From: Acidimicrobiia bacterium | GTDB lineage: Bacteria; Actinomycetota; Acidimicrobiia; IMCC26256; JAOSJL01 | Length of the DNA stretch: 64,000 bases | Direction of reading: 5' to 3' | Assembly: GCA_027494115.1 (NCBI GenBank) | Contig: JAOSJL010000001.1 | Span: 2,911,937-2,975,936 of the forward strand | The notes under the pieces: generated by a model | The model's input: only the letters and a program-made list of their open reading frames with translations | What the model was told of the DNA's origin: nothing | Database searches by the model: none | Made by a program: the position numbers and the translations under genes | Shown here: positions 1-8,237 of the stretch, piece after piece | How the letters are laid out: each line of letters starts with the position of its first letter | How positions within the stretch are numbered: position 1 is the first letter of the stretch

Positions 1-608
1 GCCAGCTCGGTCGCCACGGCGTCGCCCTCGACCAACCCACGGTAGGCGGGGCCGCTGTCTTCGTCGTCGAGACCTGCCTCCAGGTCGAAGTGCTGGTCCT
101 GGAGAGCGTGTGTCAGCTCGTGGACGACCGTTCCACTGACGTATGGCGTGAGTTCCTCGCCCTTGACGAGCAGTCGTTTGGTCGCAGGGTCGTAGAAACC
201 CGCGGTTCCCTCACCCACGAGCTGATCAGCGGCCTCCTCCGGGTCGTACCCGGCGCCGACCAGCCCGAGCACGCGCAGCACATCTGCTCCGTCCTGTGAC
301 TCGGCCAGATCTTCAGGCGAACGGTCGCTCGTCTCGCGGAATGCCGCGAGGTACTCGGCATCGTCTTCGATGAACTCCACGTCGACGGGTGACGTGAACG
401 GAAGGCCGCGCGCTCCCTCGACGAAGTCCGCGAGTCGTTCGACGCGCGGATCCCAGGACTGCGGTGCAGAGTCTTGGCCGGCCTCGAGCGCCAGCATGAG
501 AGCCACACCTGCTGCCGTTCCCACCACGACGATCAGTGCAGCCAGAAGCCACCGAAGCCAGGTCCGGCGTGGAGCGGAAGCCGGCGGTTCGCTCGCGGCC
601 GGAATCAT
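1..608 (-). CDS. Membrane-anchored putative zinc metalloprotease (3' end beyond window)
   Basis: The minus frame runs off the window edge, so only the first ~202 residues are visible. A short cytoplasmic N-terminus (MIPAASEPPASAPRR) is followed by one hydrophobic segment at about residues 18-40, so the rest should lie outside the membrane. The motif HELTHALQDQHF at about residues 163-174 contains HExxH, the zinc-binding and catalytic signature of gluzincin/metzincin-like peptidases. The third ligand is not identifiable in the visible part. The ATG at 606-608 overlaps the stop of the upstream phosphatase gene as ATGA, which fixes the start and suggests translational coupling. The exact peptidase family and substrate are unknown. 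The coding call is firm; protease activity is inferred from the motif alone. Confidence 0.8.
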   Translation of the reverse strand, partial: MIPAASEPPASAPRRTWLRWLLAALIVVVGTAAGVALMLALEAGQDSAPQSWDPRVERLADFVEGARGLPFTSPVDVEFIEDDAEYLAAFRETSDRSPEDLAESQDGADVLRVLGLVGAGYDPEEAADQLVGEGTAGFYDPATKRLLVKGEELTPYVSGTVVHELTHALQDQHFDLEAGLDDEDSGPAYRGLVEGDAVATEL

Positions 609-1222
609 CCCGAGGCCTTTCCCGCCGCAGACAGTTCGGACAGATGGCCGGTCTCGTTGAAGCTGAACAGGAGTGGGCCGCGAGCGACGCGCGTGAAGGA
701 GGCGAGATCGAGGTGTGCGCGAAAGGCCACCGAGTCGCTCATACCGAGCGCCCATGCGAAGGCGGACTTGATCGGTGAGACGTGGGAGACGGCGACGACC
801 TGCGCGTCGCTCGCGATGTGTTCCTCAGCGAAGGTGACGACCCGGGCTCGCACGGTAGCGAGGCTTTCGCCGCCCGGTGGGGCAAAATGGGGATCGTCGC
901 GCCACCGAAGCCAGTCCTCTGTGCTGATCTCGTCGTGCGCGCGCCCGTCCCACTCGCCGTAGTCGAGTTCGACGAGGCGCTCGTCGATCCGTACCTCGAC
1001 ACCGACCGCGTCGGCGATCACGTCTGCGGTCGTGATCGCACGCCGGAGTGGGCTGGAGTACACCTCTGTCGGAGCCGTGTTTCCGAGAGCAACGTTCCCG
1101 AGAGCACGTGCCATCGCTGCCGCCTGGGCCGCGCCGTGCTCGGTCAACGGCGCATCGTGGCGGCCGAGTAGACGACCGTCACGGTTGGCGGCGGTCTGGC
1201 CGTGGCGGGAGAAGATGATCAC
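605..1222 (-). CDS. Histidine phosphatase superfamily protein (phosphoglycerate mutase-like)
   Basis: This 205-residue protein opens with the RHGQT motif (residues 6-10), whose His is the phospho-acceptor of the branch-1 histidine phosphatases. A later SHVSPIKSAFAWALG segment carries the second catalytic His. EYDYGEWDG-like text (VELDYGEWDG) in the middle is the usual acidic region. The length fits small cytosolic phosphatases acting on phosphosugars, alpha-ribazole phosphate or similar compounds, and the sequence does not settle the substrate. Translation starts at a GTG that overlaps the preceding gene's stop (GTGA), and its own stop overlaps the protease start (ATGA). It is therefore part of a tightly coupled minus-strand operon with the zinc-ribbon protein upstream. 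Confidence 0.9.
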   Translation of the reverse strand: MIIFSRHGQTAANRDGRLLGRHDAPLTEHGAAQAAAMARALGNVALGNTAPTEVYSSPLRRAITTADVIADAVGVEVRIDERLVELDYGEWDGRAHDEISTEDWLRWRDDPHFAPPGGESLATVRARVVTFAEEHIASDAQVVAVSHVSPIKSAFAWALGMSDSVAFRAHLDLASFTRVARGPLLFSFNETGHLSELSAAGKASG

Positions 1223-1701
1223 GTCGTCCGCTCACGCTCGTAGAGGCGGCCGGAGCGACAGAACGCCCGGCGCCGTGCCGGATCGGAGAATCCGAAACGC
1301 TGCCAGATCCAGGCCCACCCGAGCAGCCCCAGAACCTCCTCGACGGCGAGCACCGGCAGAGGTGGAAGAAGCGGCATCTTTGGAATGTCGGCACCCAGCA
1401 CAGGCCAGGCGAAAACGTCCGCGTGGGTCCACGCTCCCGACAGAACGAGTCCGCACAACATGCCGAACGGCAGGAAGAGAAGCCGGCGCCGCAGCCGGCG
1501 GTGACCGATCGTGGCCAGCATCACCACCGTCAGGAGGACGGCCGCGGCGAACAGGGAATGGCCCACGGCAAGGCGGCCGAACCAGACGTCGATAGCCAGC
1601 GGAATCATCGCCCCCAGAGCCACCATGCGGTGGTCGACCACGGGATCGTGGAGCACGGTCCACGTGATGACGATGGCACCGGCGGTGAGCCAGAGGATCA
1701 C
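1219..1701 (-). CDS. Small multi-pass membrane protein, possibly YdjM-like
   Basis: About 160 residues with four or five hydrophobic stretches. An early segment has HDPVVDHRMVALGAMIPL and then a DVWFGRLAVGHSLF stretch. The spacing of D/H residues resembles membrane-bound metal-dependent hydrolases of the YdjM/DUF457 type, but the match is only suggestive. I chose the GTG at 1699-1701. The open frame continues upstream, but that part overlaps the zinc-ribbon gene and reads as arginine/serine-rich shadow sequence. The stop overlaps the GTG start of the histidine phosphatase by four bases. No clear ribosome site precedes the GTG, so the start is less certain than the frame. Function is unknown. 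Confidence 0.65.
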   Translation of the reverse strand: MILWLTAGAIVITWTVLHDPVVDHRMVALGAMIPLAIDVWFGRLAVGHSLFAAAVLLTVVMLATIGHRRLRRRLLFLPFGMLCGLVLSGAWTHADVFAWPVLGADIPKMPLLPPLPVLAVEEVLGLLGWAWIWQRFGFSDPARRRAFCRSGRLYERERTT

Positions 1702-1732
1702 GACGCGGGGGTCGGGGGTACGTGCCCTGACG

Positions 1733-2449
1733 TCACGACGGAACCAGGATGCACCCGCAGTTGTCACAGAACGGCGCGACATCGTCGGTCTGCTTGCGCA
1801 GCCGCACGACTTCTGTAGCGGGAAGCGACAGGTGGCAACCCTGGCAGGTGTCGCCCACGAGGCGCGCCGCGCCGATCCCGCCGGCGCGCTTACGGGCCTG
1901 CTCGTAGTCGTCGAGCAGACCGTCGGCGAGTTCCGACGCGAGTGCGGCCCGCGCCTTCTCTTCTGCGGCCATCTCCTCGTCACAGATGGCTTCGGCCTCA
2001 CCGAGCGCTGCCGCCAACGCCTCGGCTCGCTTCACGACATCGGCACGCTTCTCGTCGATCTCGGCGAGTTCACTCTCCGTTCCCTCGCGTTGCTCCATCA
2101 GTCCGAGCTGGCGGTCTTCGACGCCTCGCTGGTGGCGACGCAGTTGTTCCACGTCGGCCTGAAGCGCCTGGAGTTCGCGAGGCGAGGCGATCTCACCCGA
2201 ATAGAGCTTGGCTTCGTCGTTCTTGGCCCGCACCTCGAGCGGCGCGGATTCCTCGGCGAACGCCCGCTCCTGGGCGGTCAATTCATCGCGACGGTTGATC
2301 AGTGTGGCGCACTGCCCGTCGAGCCTGGCGATCTCGTCCCGCAACGAGGCAAGCTCCTCGCGCTCGGGAAGTGTGGCGCGTCGATGGCGCACCTGGTCGG
2401 TGGTGGTGTCGTGCGACTGGATGTCGAGCAGCGTGTCGAGCATGCCCAT
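1733..2449 (-). CDS. Coiled-coil C4 zinc-ribbon protein (CT398/zf-RING_7 type)
   Basis: A 238-residue protein with a long charged helical region (about residues 15-175, rich in E, R, L and A in heptad-like order). It ends in a C4 zinc ribbon, with CQGC near residue 203 and CDNCGC near the C-terminus. This architecture matches the widespread bacterial family of coiled-coil plus C-terminal Zn-ribbon proteins. Members are often encoded beside Nif3-like proteins or ribonuclease H/phosphatase genes, and the histidine phosphatase downstream fits that pattern. The biochemical role is not established; a nucleic-acid or protein adaptor role is a family-level guess. The ATG at 2447-2449 is the first in-frame start, and a second ATG lies two codons later. 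Confidence 0.9.
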   Translation of the reverse strand: MGMLDTLLDIQSHDTTTDQVRHRRATLPEREELASLRDEIARLDGQCATLINRRDELTAQERAFAEESAPLEVRAKNDEAKLYSGEIASPRELQALQADVEQLRRHQRGVEDRQLGLMEQREGTESELAEIDEKRADVVKRAEALAAALGEAEAICDEEMAAEEKARAALASELADGLLDDYEQARKRAGGIGAARLVGDTCQGCHLSLPATEVVRLRKQTDDVAPFCDNCGCILVPS

Positions 2450-2493
2450 GGGACGGCGAGCCTACCGGGCGCGTCGGCGCCGCGACCCACGCG

Positions 2494-4575
2494 TCACGGC
2501 GGTGGCTTCGTGGTCGGCGGCGCGGTCGTCGGAGGCGCGGTCGTCGGAGGCGCGGTCGTCGGCGGCGCGGTCGTCGGCGGCGCTGTGGACGCCGGCGGAT
2601 TCGTGGTCGCCGGAGCCTCGGTGGAAGGAGGCGCCTCGGGCGGCGGGATGTTCGACTGCGGTGGCGCGGGCTTCCCGCGTCCGTTCTCGGAGATGAACGC
2701 CGACGCCGGCCACAACGATCTGTCCGGTGCCGGGAAGGAGCACCCTTCGGCCCCGGCGAGCGCTTGGCTCATGAACGAACCGAAGATCTCGGCGGGGTAT
2801 GTGCCGCCGAACACTGTGCGACCGCCCACGTTGGTCATCTCGTTGACCGTCGAGTTCGGGTCGCCCATCCAGACTGCGGAGACGAGGTCATCACACGAGT
2901 AGCCCACGAACCACGCGTCGACGTTACGGTCGGTAGAGCCGGTCTTCCCCGCTACGGGGCGCCCGGGGATTGCCGCGGCGGTGCCCGTCCCGCGCTGCAC
3001 GACGCCCTGGATCACGTCGGTGATCGTGTAGGCGATCTGCGGGTCGATGACCTGCTCGCCGGCGAACGACTCCTCGAAGACCAGCTCACCGGTGGCGTCC
3101 TCGACGCGGGTGACGAACACCGGGTCGTGACGAACCCCACCGTCGGCGAAGGTCGAGTACGCGGTGGCCATGTCGAGGGGTGACACAGCGCTCGTACCGA
3201 GGCTCAACGACAGGTTCGCCCCGAGCTCGGAGGTGATACCGAGCCGGTTGCCCATCTCGACGGTCTTCTCGGGCCCCAGCGCCTTGTTGAGGCGGGTGTA
3301 TGCACAGTTGATCGAGTTCTCGGTCTGCGATCGGAGCGTCGCGGTCCCCGAGGTCGTCCCTCCCGGCGTGTAGGGCTTGTCCTCCCCGATGTCGAACGAG
3401 CACGACGAGCCATCGATCGTGTCCTCCACCGAATAACCGTTCTCGAGTGACGCGGCGAGGGTGATGGGCTTCATCGATGAGCCGGGTTGGCGGGTCCCCT
3501 GCACGGCGAGGTTGAACTGCGTCTCGGAGAAGTCCCGGCCGCCCACCATCGACTTCACTTCGCCCGTCTTGGGGTCCATCGTGACGATGGCGGCGGTGAA
3601 CGTCGGCTGGTCAGGGACGATGGCGTCGACCGTCTGCTTCGCGAGTTGCGACAGGCGCGGGTCCTGGGTGGTGTGGATCTGGAGACCGCCCGTGAGCAGT
3701 GCCTGCTCGCGCTCCTCGGGCGTATCGCCGAGGCGTTCGTCCTGGAGAAGCCGGCGTTGGACCTCCTCGACGAAGTAGCTGTTGGGTCGGAGCTCGGCCG
3801 GCGGACGCAGGGTGGGCATGGCCACGAAGTTGCAGAAGGCCTGCGTCTGTATGTCGATATAGCCCTCGGCGGTCATCGCCTCGAGGACGGCGGTCCGTCG
3901 TTCGATCGCGCGCTCGGGGAAGTCGAACGGGTTGTTGCCGGACGGTGACTGGATCAGACCCGCGAGCAGCGCCGCGTTACAGACGTCGAGATCCGCGAGC
4001 GGCTTGCCGGCGATGCGTTCTGATGCGGAACGAATGCCGTACGAGTTCTCACCGAAATACACGGTGTTGAGATACTCGGTGAGGATCTCCTCCTTGTCGA
4101 GCTCGAGATTGAGCTGATACGCGAGGACGACCTCGCGCAACTTCCTGCTCACCGACTGCTCGGGCGTGAGGACGCGCTGCTTGACGAGCTGCTGGGTGAT
4201 CGTCGAGGCGCCCTGCTCGACTCCGCCGGATCCGAAGTTCTTCAGCGCGGCGCGCCCCATCGCCTGGAGGTCGATACCGGGGTTCTCCCAGAACGTCTGG
4301 TCCTCGATTGCCACGACCGCGTCGATGGCGACCTGTGGGACCTCGTCGATCTCGACGGTCTCGCGGTTCTCGAGTCCCAACTGGCCGATCTCGTTGCCGT
4401 CCGCGTCGTAGACGATGGAGCGCTGGGCGACCGGCGTCAGTTCGGTGGCGATGGCCGGCTGCGACTCGGCGGCCTCGGACCACCTGAGGATTCCGGGCAC
4501 GGCGAGCGCGGCGGCAACGCCGACGGCGATGCCGCCCACGGCGACGATGACGAGGAAGCGGATGATGCGGGTCAC
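2494..4575 (-). CDS. Class A penicillin-binding protein (transglycosylase/transpeptidase)
   Basis: A 693-residue bifunctional cell-wall synthase. One membrane anchor lies at about residues 7-28. The GT51 glycosyltransferase domain (about 60-240) carries EDQTFWENPGID with the catalytic Glu, then GASTITQQLVKQ. The transpeptidase domain (about 320-610) has SSMK as the acyl-serine SxxK motif, SIN as SxN, and KTGST as the third active-site motif. The protein should sit in the cytoplasmic membrane with both domains outside, polymerising lipid II and cross-linking peptides. The C-terminal tail is Pro/Thr-rich and ends in five APPTT repeats, a likely flexible wall-spanning linker. Translation starts at GTG. 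Length and motif order are normal for the family, and the frame is unbroken. Confidence 0.97.
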   Translation of the reverse strand: MTRIIRFLVIVAVGGIAVGVAAALAVPGILRWSEAAESQPAIATELTPVAQRSIVYDADGNEIGQLGLENRETVEIDEVPQVAIDAVVAIEDQTFWENPGIDLQAMGRAALKNFGSGGVEQGASTITQQLVKQRVLTPEQSVSRKLREVVLAYQLNLELDKEEILTEYLNTVYFGENSYGIRSASERIAGKPLADLDVCNAALLAGLIQSPSGNNPFDFPERAIERRTAVLEAMTAEGYIDIQTQAFCNFVAMPTLRPPAELRPNSYFVEEVQRRLLQDERLGDTPEEREQALLTGGLQIHTTQDPRLSQLAKQTVDAIVPDQPTFTAAIVTMDPKTGEVKSMVGGRDFSETQFNLAVQGTRQPGSSMKPITLAASLENGYSVEDTIDGSSCSFDIGEDKPYTPGGTTSGTATLRSQTENSINCAYTRLNKALGPEKTVEMGNRLGITSELGANLSLSLGTSAVSPLDMATAYSTFADGGVRHDPVFVTRVEDATGELVFEESFAGEQVIDPQIAYTITDVIQGVVQRGTGTAAAIPGRPVAGKTGSTDRNVDAWFVGYSCDDLVSAVWMGDPNSTVNEMTNVGGRTVFGGTYPAEIFGSFMSQALAGAEGCSFPAPDRSLWPASAFISENGRGKPAPPQSNIPPPEAPPSTEAPATTNPPASTAPPTTAPPTTAPPTTAPPTTAPPTTKPPP
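2509..2583 (-). repeat. Five 15-bp tandem repeats encoding APPTT
   Basis: Five near-identical 15-base units encode consecutive APPTT pentapeptides at the very C-terminus of the penicillin-binding protein. Such coding repeats expand and contract easily, so copy number may differ between strains or be mis-assembled. Confidence 0.95.
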
Positions 4576-4623
4576 GGGTTGTTGAAGAATCCCACAGGTA
4601 GGCGACGGACTCCCGTACGCGGC

Positions 4624-4656
4624 GGATCACCGTGTTGGATCACCGTGTTGGATCAC
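4624..4656. repeat. Short 13-bp tandem repeat in intergenic region
   Basis: The unit ggatcaccgtgtt occurs twice head to tail, followed by a partial third copy (ggatcac). It lies just upstream of the penicillin-binding protein start. The rest of the 195-base gap (4576-4770) shows no gene. Role unknown; it could affect transcription of the minus-strand gene. Confidence 0.85.
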
Positions 4657-4765
4657 AGGACGGGATCAGAGGCAAACGAGGCGTACTCCGGGAACAACGC
4701 CGACAAGCGGCCGTCGGTTCCCGGAAGAGCCCAGATTACCGGGATTCGGGGGCGAAGGCACCCCG

Positions 4766-4800
4766 GGGGTTCAGGCGCACCACAGCTCCGCCTGAACCCC
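4766..4800 (-). terminator. Hairpin at the 3' end of the lipoprotein gene
   Basis: A perfect 12-bp inverted repeat (ggggttcaggcg / cgcctgaacccc, 11-base loop) spans the stop codon of the endonuclease/phosphatase-like gene. There is no U-tract, so it may be a weak or factor-assisted terminator, or an mRNA 3'-end stabiliser. Confidence 0.5.
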
Positions 4801-5799
4801 GCCGTGGTCGGATGCCCACACCACACCGCCCTGAGGTTCCGGGGCCGGCTGTCCGGCGAACGGTCCCGTCACATCTTCGCCGAACTCCGGCGTACACGAC
4901 TCCGAACCCCGCACGAGCACGAAGTCGATGCGCTCGTCGTAGTGCTGGGTCGGGTCGTCGAGACCGTCGAGGACCTCACCCGTCCCGACACAGCAGGTAC
5001 ACCCTTCCCCCGTGGACGGATCGCACTCGGGATTCCCCGATCGGCTCCACGCGTCCTCGAAGCCCGCATCGAGGAAGGTGGTGATCCGCTCGTGGTCGAT
5101 CGGCTGGTTGAGATCGCCCATGACGAACGTCAACTCGGCCGCCGCGGGCAACCCGTCGAGGAACCCGAGGACCTCTCGCGACTGGCATGTGCCGGTTTCG
5201 AGACCGGTCTCGCACAGAGGCTGGGGACAGTTGTCGGCGTCACACGGTGGGTTGTTCTCGCTGCTCGCCAGATGAGTGGTCACGACGTCGATGAGCCCGA
5301 GGTCGGATTCGACCCGGGCCCACTGTGCGCCCCACGGGAAGTTCGCCAGGTCGACGTACGCCTCGTCGACGACGGGGAGTGTCGTGAGAATCATCTCCTG
5401 GTCGATGGTGTTGTTCGTTTCACCCTCGGGGTTGAAGACCAGCTCGTAGTCACCCCCGCAGGTGCCGGGCAGCAGTTCGGGGACGAGCTCGGTCTGGCGC
5501 GGACCGATCTCCTGGAGACCGACGATCTCGGGACACTCGGCCGCTTCGATTTCCGCCATCAGCAGTGCGAGACGGGCGGGCGCCGCGCAGAAGTCGGTAT
5601 CGGCGGGACAGAGCACGGGATCGATGCCGTGGAGAACGTTCAGCGTGGCCACGTGAACGGCGTCCTCCGGTACCGCGTCGGGGGCCATCGTGCTGTCGCT
5701 GGTCTCGGCGTCCGAGTCGGAGCCCTCCGACGTGCACGCCGCGACGGCGAACGTGATCGCAGCGACCGCCGCCACTAGTTTGCGAACTACGCGTCCCAC
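4771..5799 (-). CDS. Secreted lipoprotein of the endonuclease/exonuclease/phosphatase fold
   Basis: About 342 residues. The GTG start chosen gives MGRVVRKLVAAVAAIT followed by a lipobox ending VAAC, so it is a likely lipoprotein anchored outside. The mature part has VATLNVLHG (metal-binding Asn), VGLQEIG (catalytic Glu), MGDLNQP (the GDxN motif) and WASDHGGVQAEL (the SDH motif). These are the classic signatures of the DNase I/sphingomyelinase/inositol-phosphatase fold. Several paired Cys residues (CCVG, CDADNCPQPLC) suggest disulfides, fitting an extracellular enzyme. Substrate could be DNA, a phospholipid or an inositol phosphate; the sequence does not decide. An ATG at 5847 would overlap the ribosome site of the divergent small ORF, so the GTG is preferred. 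Confidence 0.88.
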   Translation of the reverse strand: MGRVVRKLVAAVAAITFAVAACTSEGSDSDAETSDSTMAPDAVPEDAVHVATLNVLHGIDPVLCPADTDFCAAPARLALLMAEIEAAECPEIVGLQEIGPRQTELVPELLPGTCGGDYELVFNPEGETNNTIDQEMILTTLPVVDEAYVDLANFPWGAQWARVESDLGLIDVVTTHLASSENNPPCDADNCPQPLCETGLETGTCQSREVLGFLDGLPAAAELTFVMGDLNQPIDHERITTFLDAGFEDAWSRSGNPECDPSTGEGCTCCVGTGEVLDGLDDPTQHYDERIDFVLVRGSESCTPEFGEDVTGPFAGQPAPEPQGGVVWASDHGGVQAELWCA

Positions 5800-5840
5800 C
5801 CGCGACTCCCCCGTCGCACGACCGTCATCAAGGAGACACC

Positions 5841-5945
5841 GTGGCACCCCGGCAGCGCAAGACCCAACAGATCGTGGCGATCGTCATCGTGACGGCGATG
5901 GTGCTGGCGCTGGTGGCGTCGGCGATCAGCCTGGCGTTCTCCTGA
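5841..5945 (+). CDS. 34-residue single-pass membrane protein
   Basis: A GTG at 5841 is preceded by a strong ribosome site (aaggag, seven bases upstream). It opens a 34-codon frame reading MAPRQRKTQQIVAIVIVT and then a continuous hydrophobic run to AISLAFS and TGA. The layout is a basic N-terminus (three Arg, one Lys) and one transmembrane helix with the C-terminus probably outside. It is divergent from the lipoprotein gene and convergent with the first DUF2510 gene. I do not recognise a family. The ribosome site, codon usage and charge/hydrophobicity pattern make it convincing despite its size. The last 22 bases recur, with two mismatches, at 6880-6901. Confidence 0.7.
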   Translation: MAPRQRKTQQIVAIVIVTAMVLALVASAISLAFS

Positions 5946-5962
5946 TCGCGGTTTCCGGCGGG

Positions 5963-6833
5963 TCAGATGGGATCGTGGCCGGCCTGACCGCTCGTCGAGA
6001 CGTTCGACGTCCAGCGGGTGCCGTCCCAGTAGCGGTATTCGTAGCGGCCCATCGGATCCGGATGCCACGCGGGCGGTGACGCCGCCTGTGCCGCCGGCTG
6101 AGGGGTCGGTTGCGGGGCCGGTTGCGAGGCCGGTTGCGAGGTCGGCTGCGAGGTCGGCTGCGAGGTCGGCTGGGGATCGGCCTGTGGGGCGGCCCATCCC
6201 GCCTCCGACGGGTCGTTCTCCTGCGTGGGCGCCGACGTCGTCGGCTGGGCCTGGGCGGGCGGGGTGGCAACGGGCGGAGTCGCAACGGGCGGAGTCGCCC
6301 AGGTTCCGGGGGTGGCGCCTGCCAGGTCTGCGGCGTTCGCTTGACCCTGCTCTTCACGATCTCGACGATGCCCCCGCAACGAACCCTGCCGACGCCAACC
6401 ACCCGAGCATCATTCCCACGCCTGGTTCGTAGATGTCGACCTCGCCGAACGGCGTGTCGTTCAGACTCGCCACGCGTGCCGCGCTCAGGAAGAAGATGAA
6501 TACACCACCCACGATCGCGACGATGCCGATCGAGAGGCGCGCGCCGCGCGAGGGCGGATTCGACGTGCTCGCTGCGAGGTAGACGATCACGGCCGAGGCG
6601 GCAGCGATCCCGACGCCGATGAGAACTGCGGCGATCGTGAGACCGGCGTCGGTCTGCTCCCACGCGTTGGCGTCTCCCTCCAATTCGAACAGGCCACTTC
6701 TCACCTGGATCCAGGGCAGGAAGGAGACGCCGAGCAGGAGCAGGCCGGAGATCGCCGAAATCATCGCTCCGACGGTGCTCCCCGTCGGGCGGGCAGGCTG
6801 GCCGGGGTTTGCCGTATCCCACGTGTCAGTCAT
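5963..6833 (-). CDS. DUF2510 membrane protein, paralog 1 (two frame breaks)
   Basis: About 290 residues after repair. The N-terminal half (MTDTWDTANPGQPARP onward) has four hydrophobic helices. A Pro/Gln/Thr/Ser-rich linker with repeated QPTS and TPPVA units follows. The C-terminus is a DUF2510 domain (WHPDPMGRYEYRYWDGTRWT), a short Trp/Tyr-rich module common in actinobacterial membrane proteins and of unknown role. Reading needs one extra base in the run at 6371-6375 (to continue GFVAGGIVEIVKS) and one in the run at 6308-6312 (to continue QAPPPGTWATPPVA). Both are 5-base G/C homopolymers, so consensus error is likelier than decay. It is a tandem paralog of the next gene. Confidence 0.8.
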
Positions 6834-6879
6834 GTGCGTGATCCTATTCCGCGAAACCGGCGTCCGCGTCCTCTCGTCC

Positions 6880-6901
6880 GATCAGCCTCGCGTTCACCTG
6901 A
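6880..6901. repeat. Copy of the 3' end of the 34-residue ORF
   Basis: These 22 bases match 5924-5945 at 20 of 22 positions and still read ISLAFT-stop in the same relative frame. Each copy sits immediately before the 3' end of a DUF2510 gene. That suggests one tandem duplication carried the tail of the small ORF along with the membrane-protein gene. Confidence 0.7.
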
Positions 6902-6907
6902 CCCCGA

Positions 6908-8106
6908 TCAGATGCGGTCCTGGCCCGTCTGACCACCGGTCGATACGTCCGGCGTCCACTGCGTTCCGTCCCAGTAGCGGTACTCGTAGCGGCCCATCGG
7001 ATCGGGGTGCCAGGCGGCGGGCTGCGCCACGATTGTGGCGGCGGGCTGCGGAGCGGGTTGCAGTTCGGCGGGAGGTACCTACCAGGTCTGGGGGGCCTTC
7101 TTCGCGCGACTCTTCACGGTCTCCCTCACGATTCCGGCAGTACCGCTGATCAGCTCCACGATCGCGCCGAAAATGAAACCCCAGGCCGCGAGCCGAGCAA
7201 ACCACGCGGCGCCTTCTTCCCGATAGGAGAAGGGGAAGTCGGGCAGTCCCTGCAGTGCGTCGTCGCGAGCCACGATCAAGGCGATGACGAGCAGGCCCGC
7301 CGTGATGGTCATGAACGACATCGCGACGAGCAGTTCGGCCCGAGGGGCACGCGCAGACCGCATGGCGTTGGTCAGCAGGGCGACCCAGGCCACCGCGACC
7401 GCTACGCCCATCACGACTGCCACACTCGTGTGGACGCTGAAGGGACCCGTCCACGCGCTGTAGTAGTTGCGCTCGGGGGGCCTCCTTCCCACCACGGGAA
7501 AAACGAGGCTACGAACAGGCCGGCCGAAGACATCACGGTGAACACGGCGCCGGCGACACCGATGAACGGACGCGCCCGTCGCTTCGCCCGGAGACGCCTG
7601 GCGTCGCGGATCTCGAGACCACCCCCCACCACGAGGCCCAGCGCTGCGAGCCAACCGATGTACATGCCGACGCCGGGCGCGAGGTACGAGTCGTAGCCGG
7701 AGTCCAGCACGACCCCAAGCCGCATGAAGCTCAGGACGAAGACGAACGCTCCGCCCACGATCAGAACGACTCCGGCCCACCCGTGCGCCCACGGTTCGGG
7801 CTCCGGCATCTCGGACACGAACAGGCCGCGGACCAGTGCGGTGGCGCAGACCGCCGCCACGAACCCAGCCATGACTGCGCCGATTGTGTAGCCGGCACCG
7901 CCGACGGTATCGAACGAGGTCGAAGAGTCCGTCCAGGCGTTGACGCTGCCGCCGTCCGAGTAGCCGTAGTGAAGCCACGGCAGGAAGGAGACGGCCAGAA
8001 GCACGGTGCCCGAGATGGCGCCCGTGAGCGCGGCCGCGCGGGTGGGGCCCGAGCGAACCGATTGCTCCGGTTGCCCGAGAACCGCCCTCTCGCCACGTAC
8101 GGCCAT
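6908..8106 (-). CDS. DUF2510 membrane protein, paralog 2 (one frame break and an amber codon)
   Basis: About 399 residues if repaired. It has more transmembrane helices (about eight) than paralog 1, followed by VKSRAKKAPQTW and a DUF2510 domain (AWHPDPMGRYEYRYWDG) at the C-terminus. One base is missing in the 6-base run at 7475-7480: with it, FFPWWEGGPPERNYYSAW reads through. At 7079-7081 the frame has TAG exactly where paralog 1 has CAG (TWQ), so the DUF2510 domain is cut off unless this is an error or is suppressed. Start is ATG at 8104-8106. No ribosome binding sequence stands out. The domain itself is well conserved after the stop, which argues for recent loss or a base-call error. Confidence 0.72.
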
Positions 8107-8237
8107 GAGGCTCCCTTTCGCGCGGCATCACTCTACGCTCGACTCACAAGCGGTCCCGGTCGCCCCGAATCGTCCGCACCGACACGAATCGGGGTGTTTT
8201 GCCCGTTCGCAGCGGACGCCGCTACGATTTCGCGCCC

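Noticed and set aside
1702-2001. An upstream extension of the small membrane protein
   Set aside because: It overlaps the zinc-ribbon protein out of frame, and its composition (Arg/Ser/Pro-rich) is that of a shadow frame.
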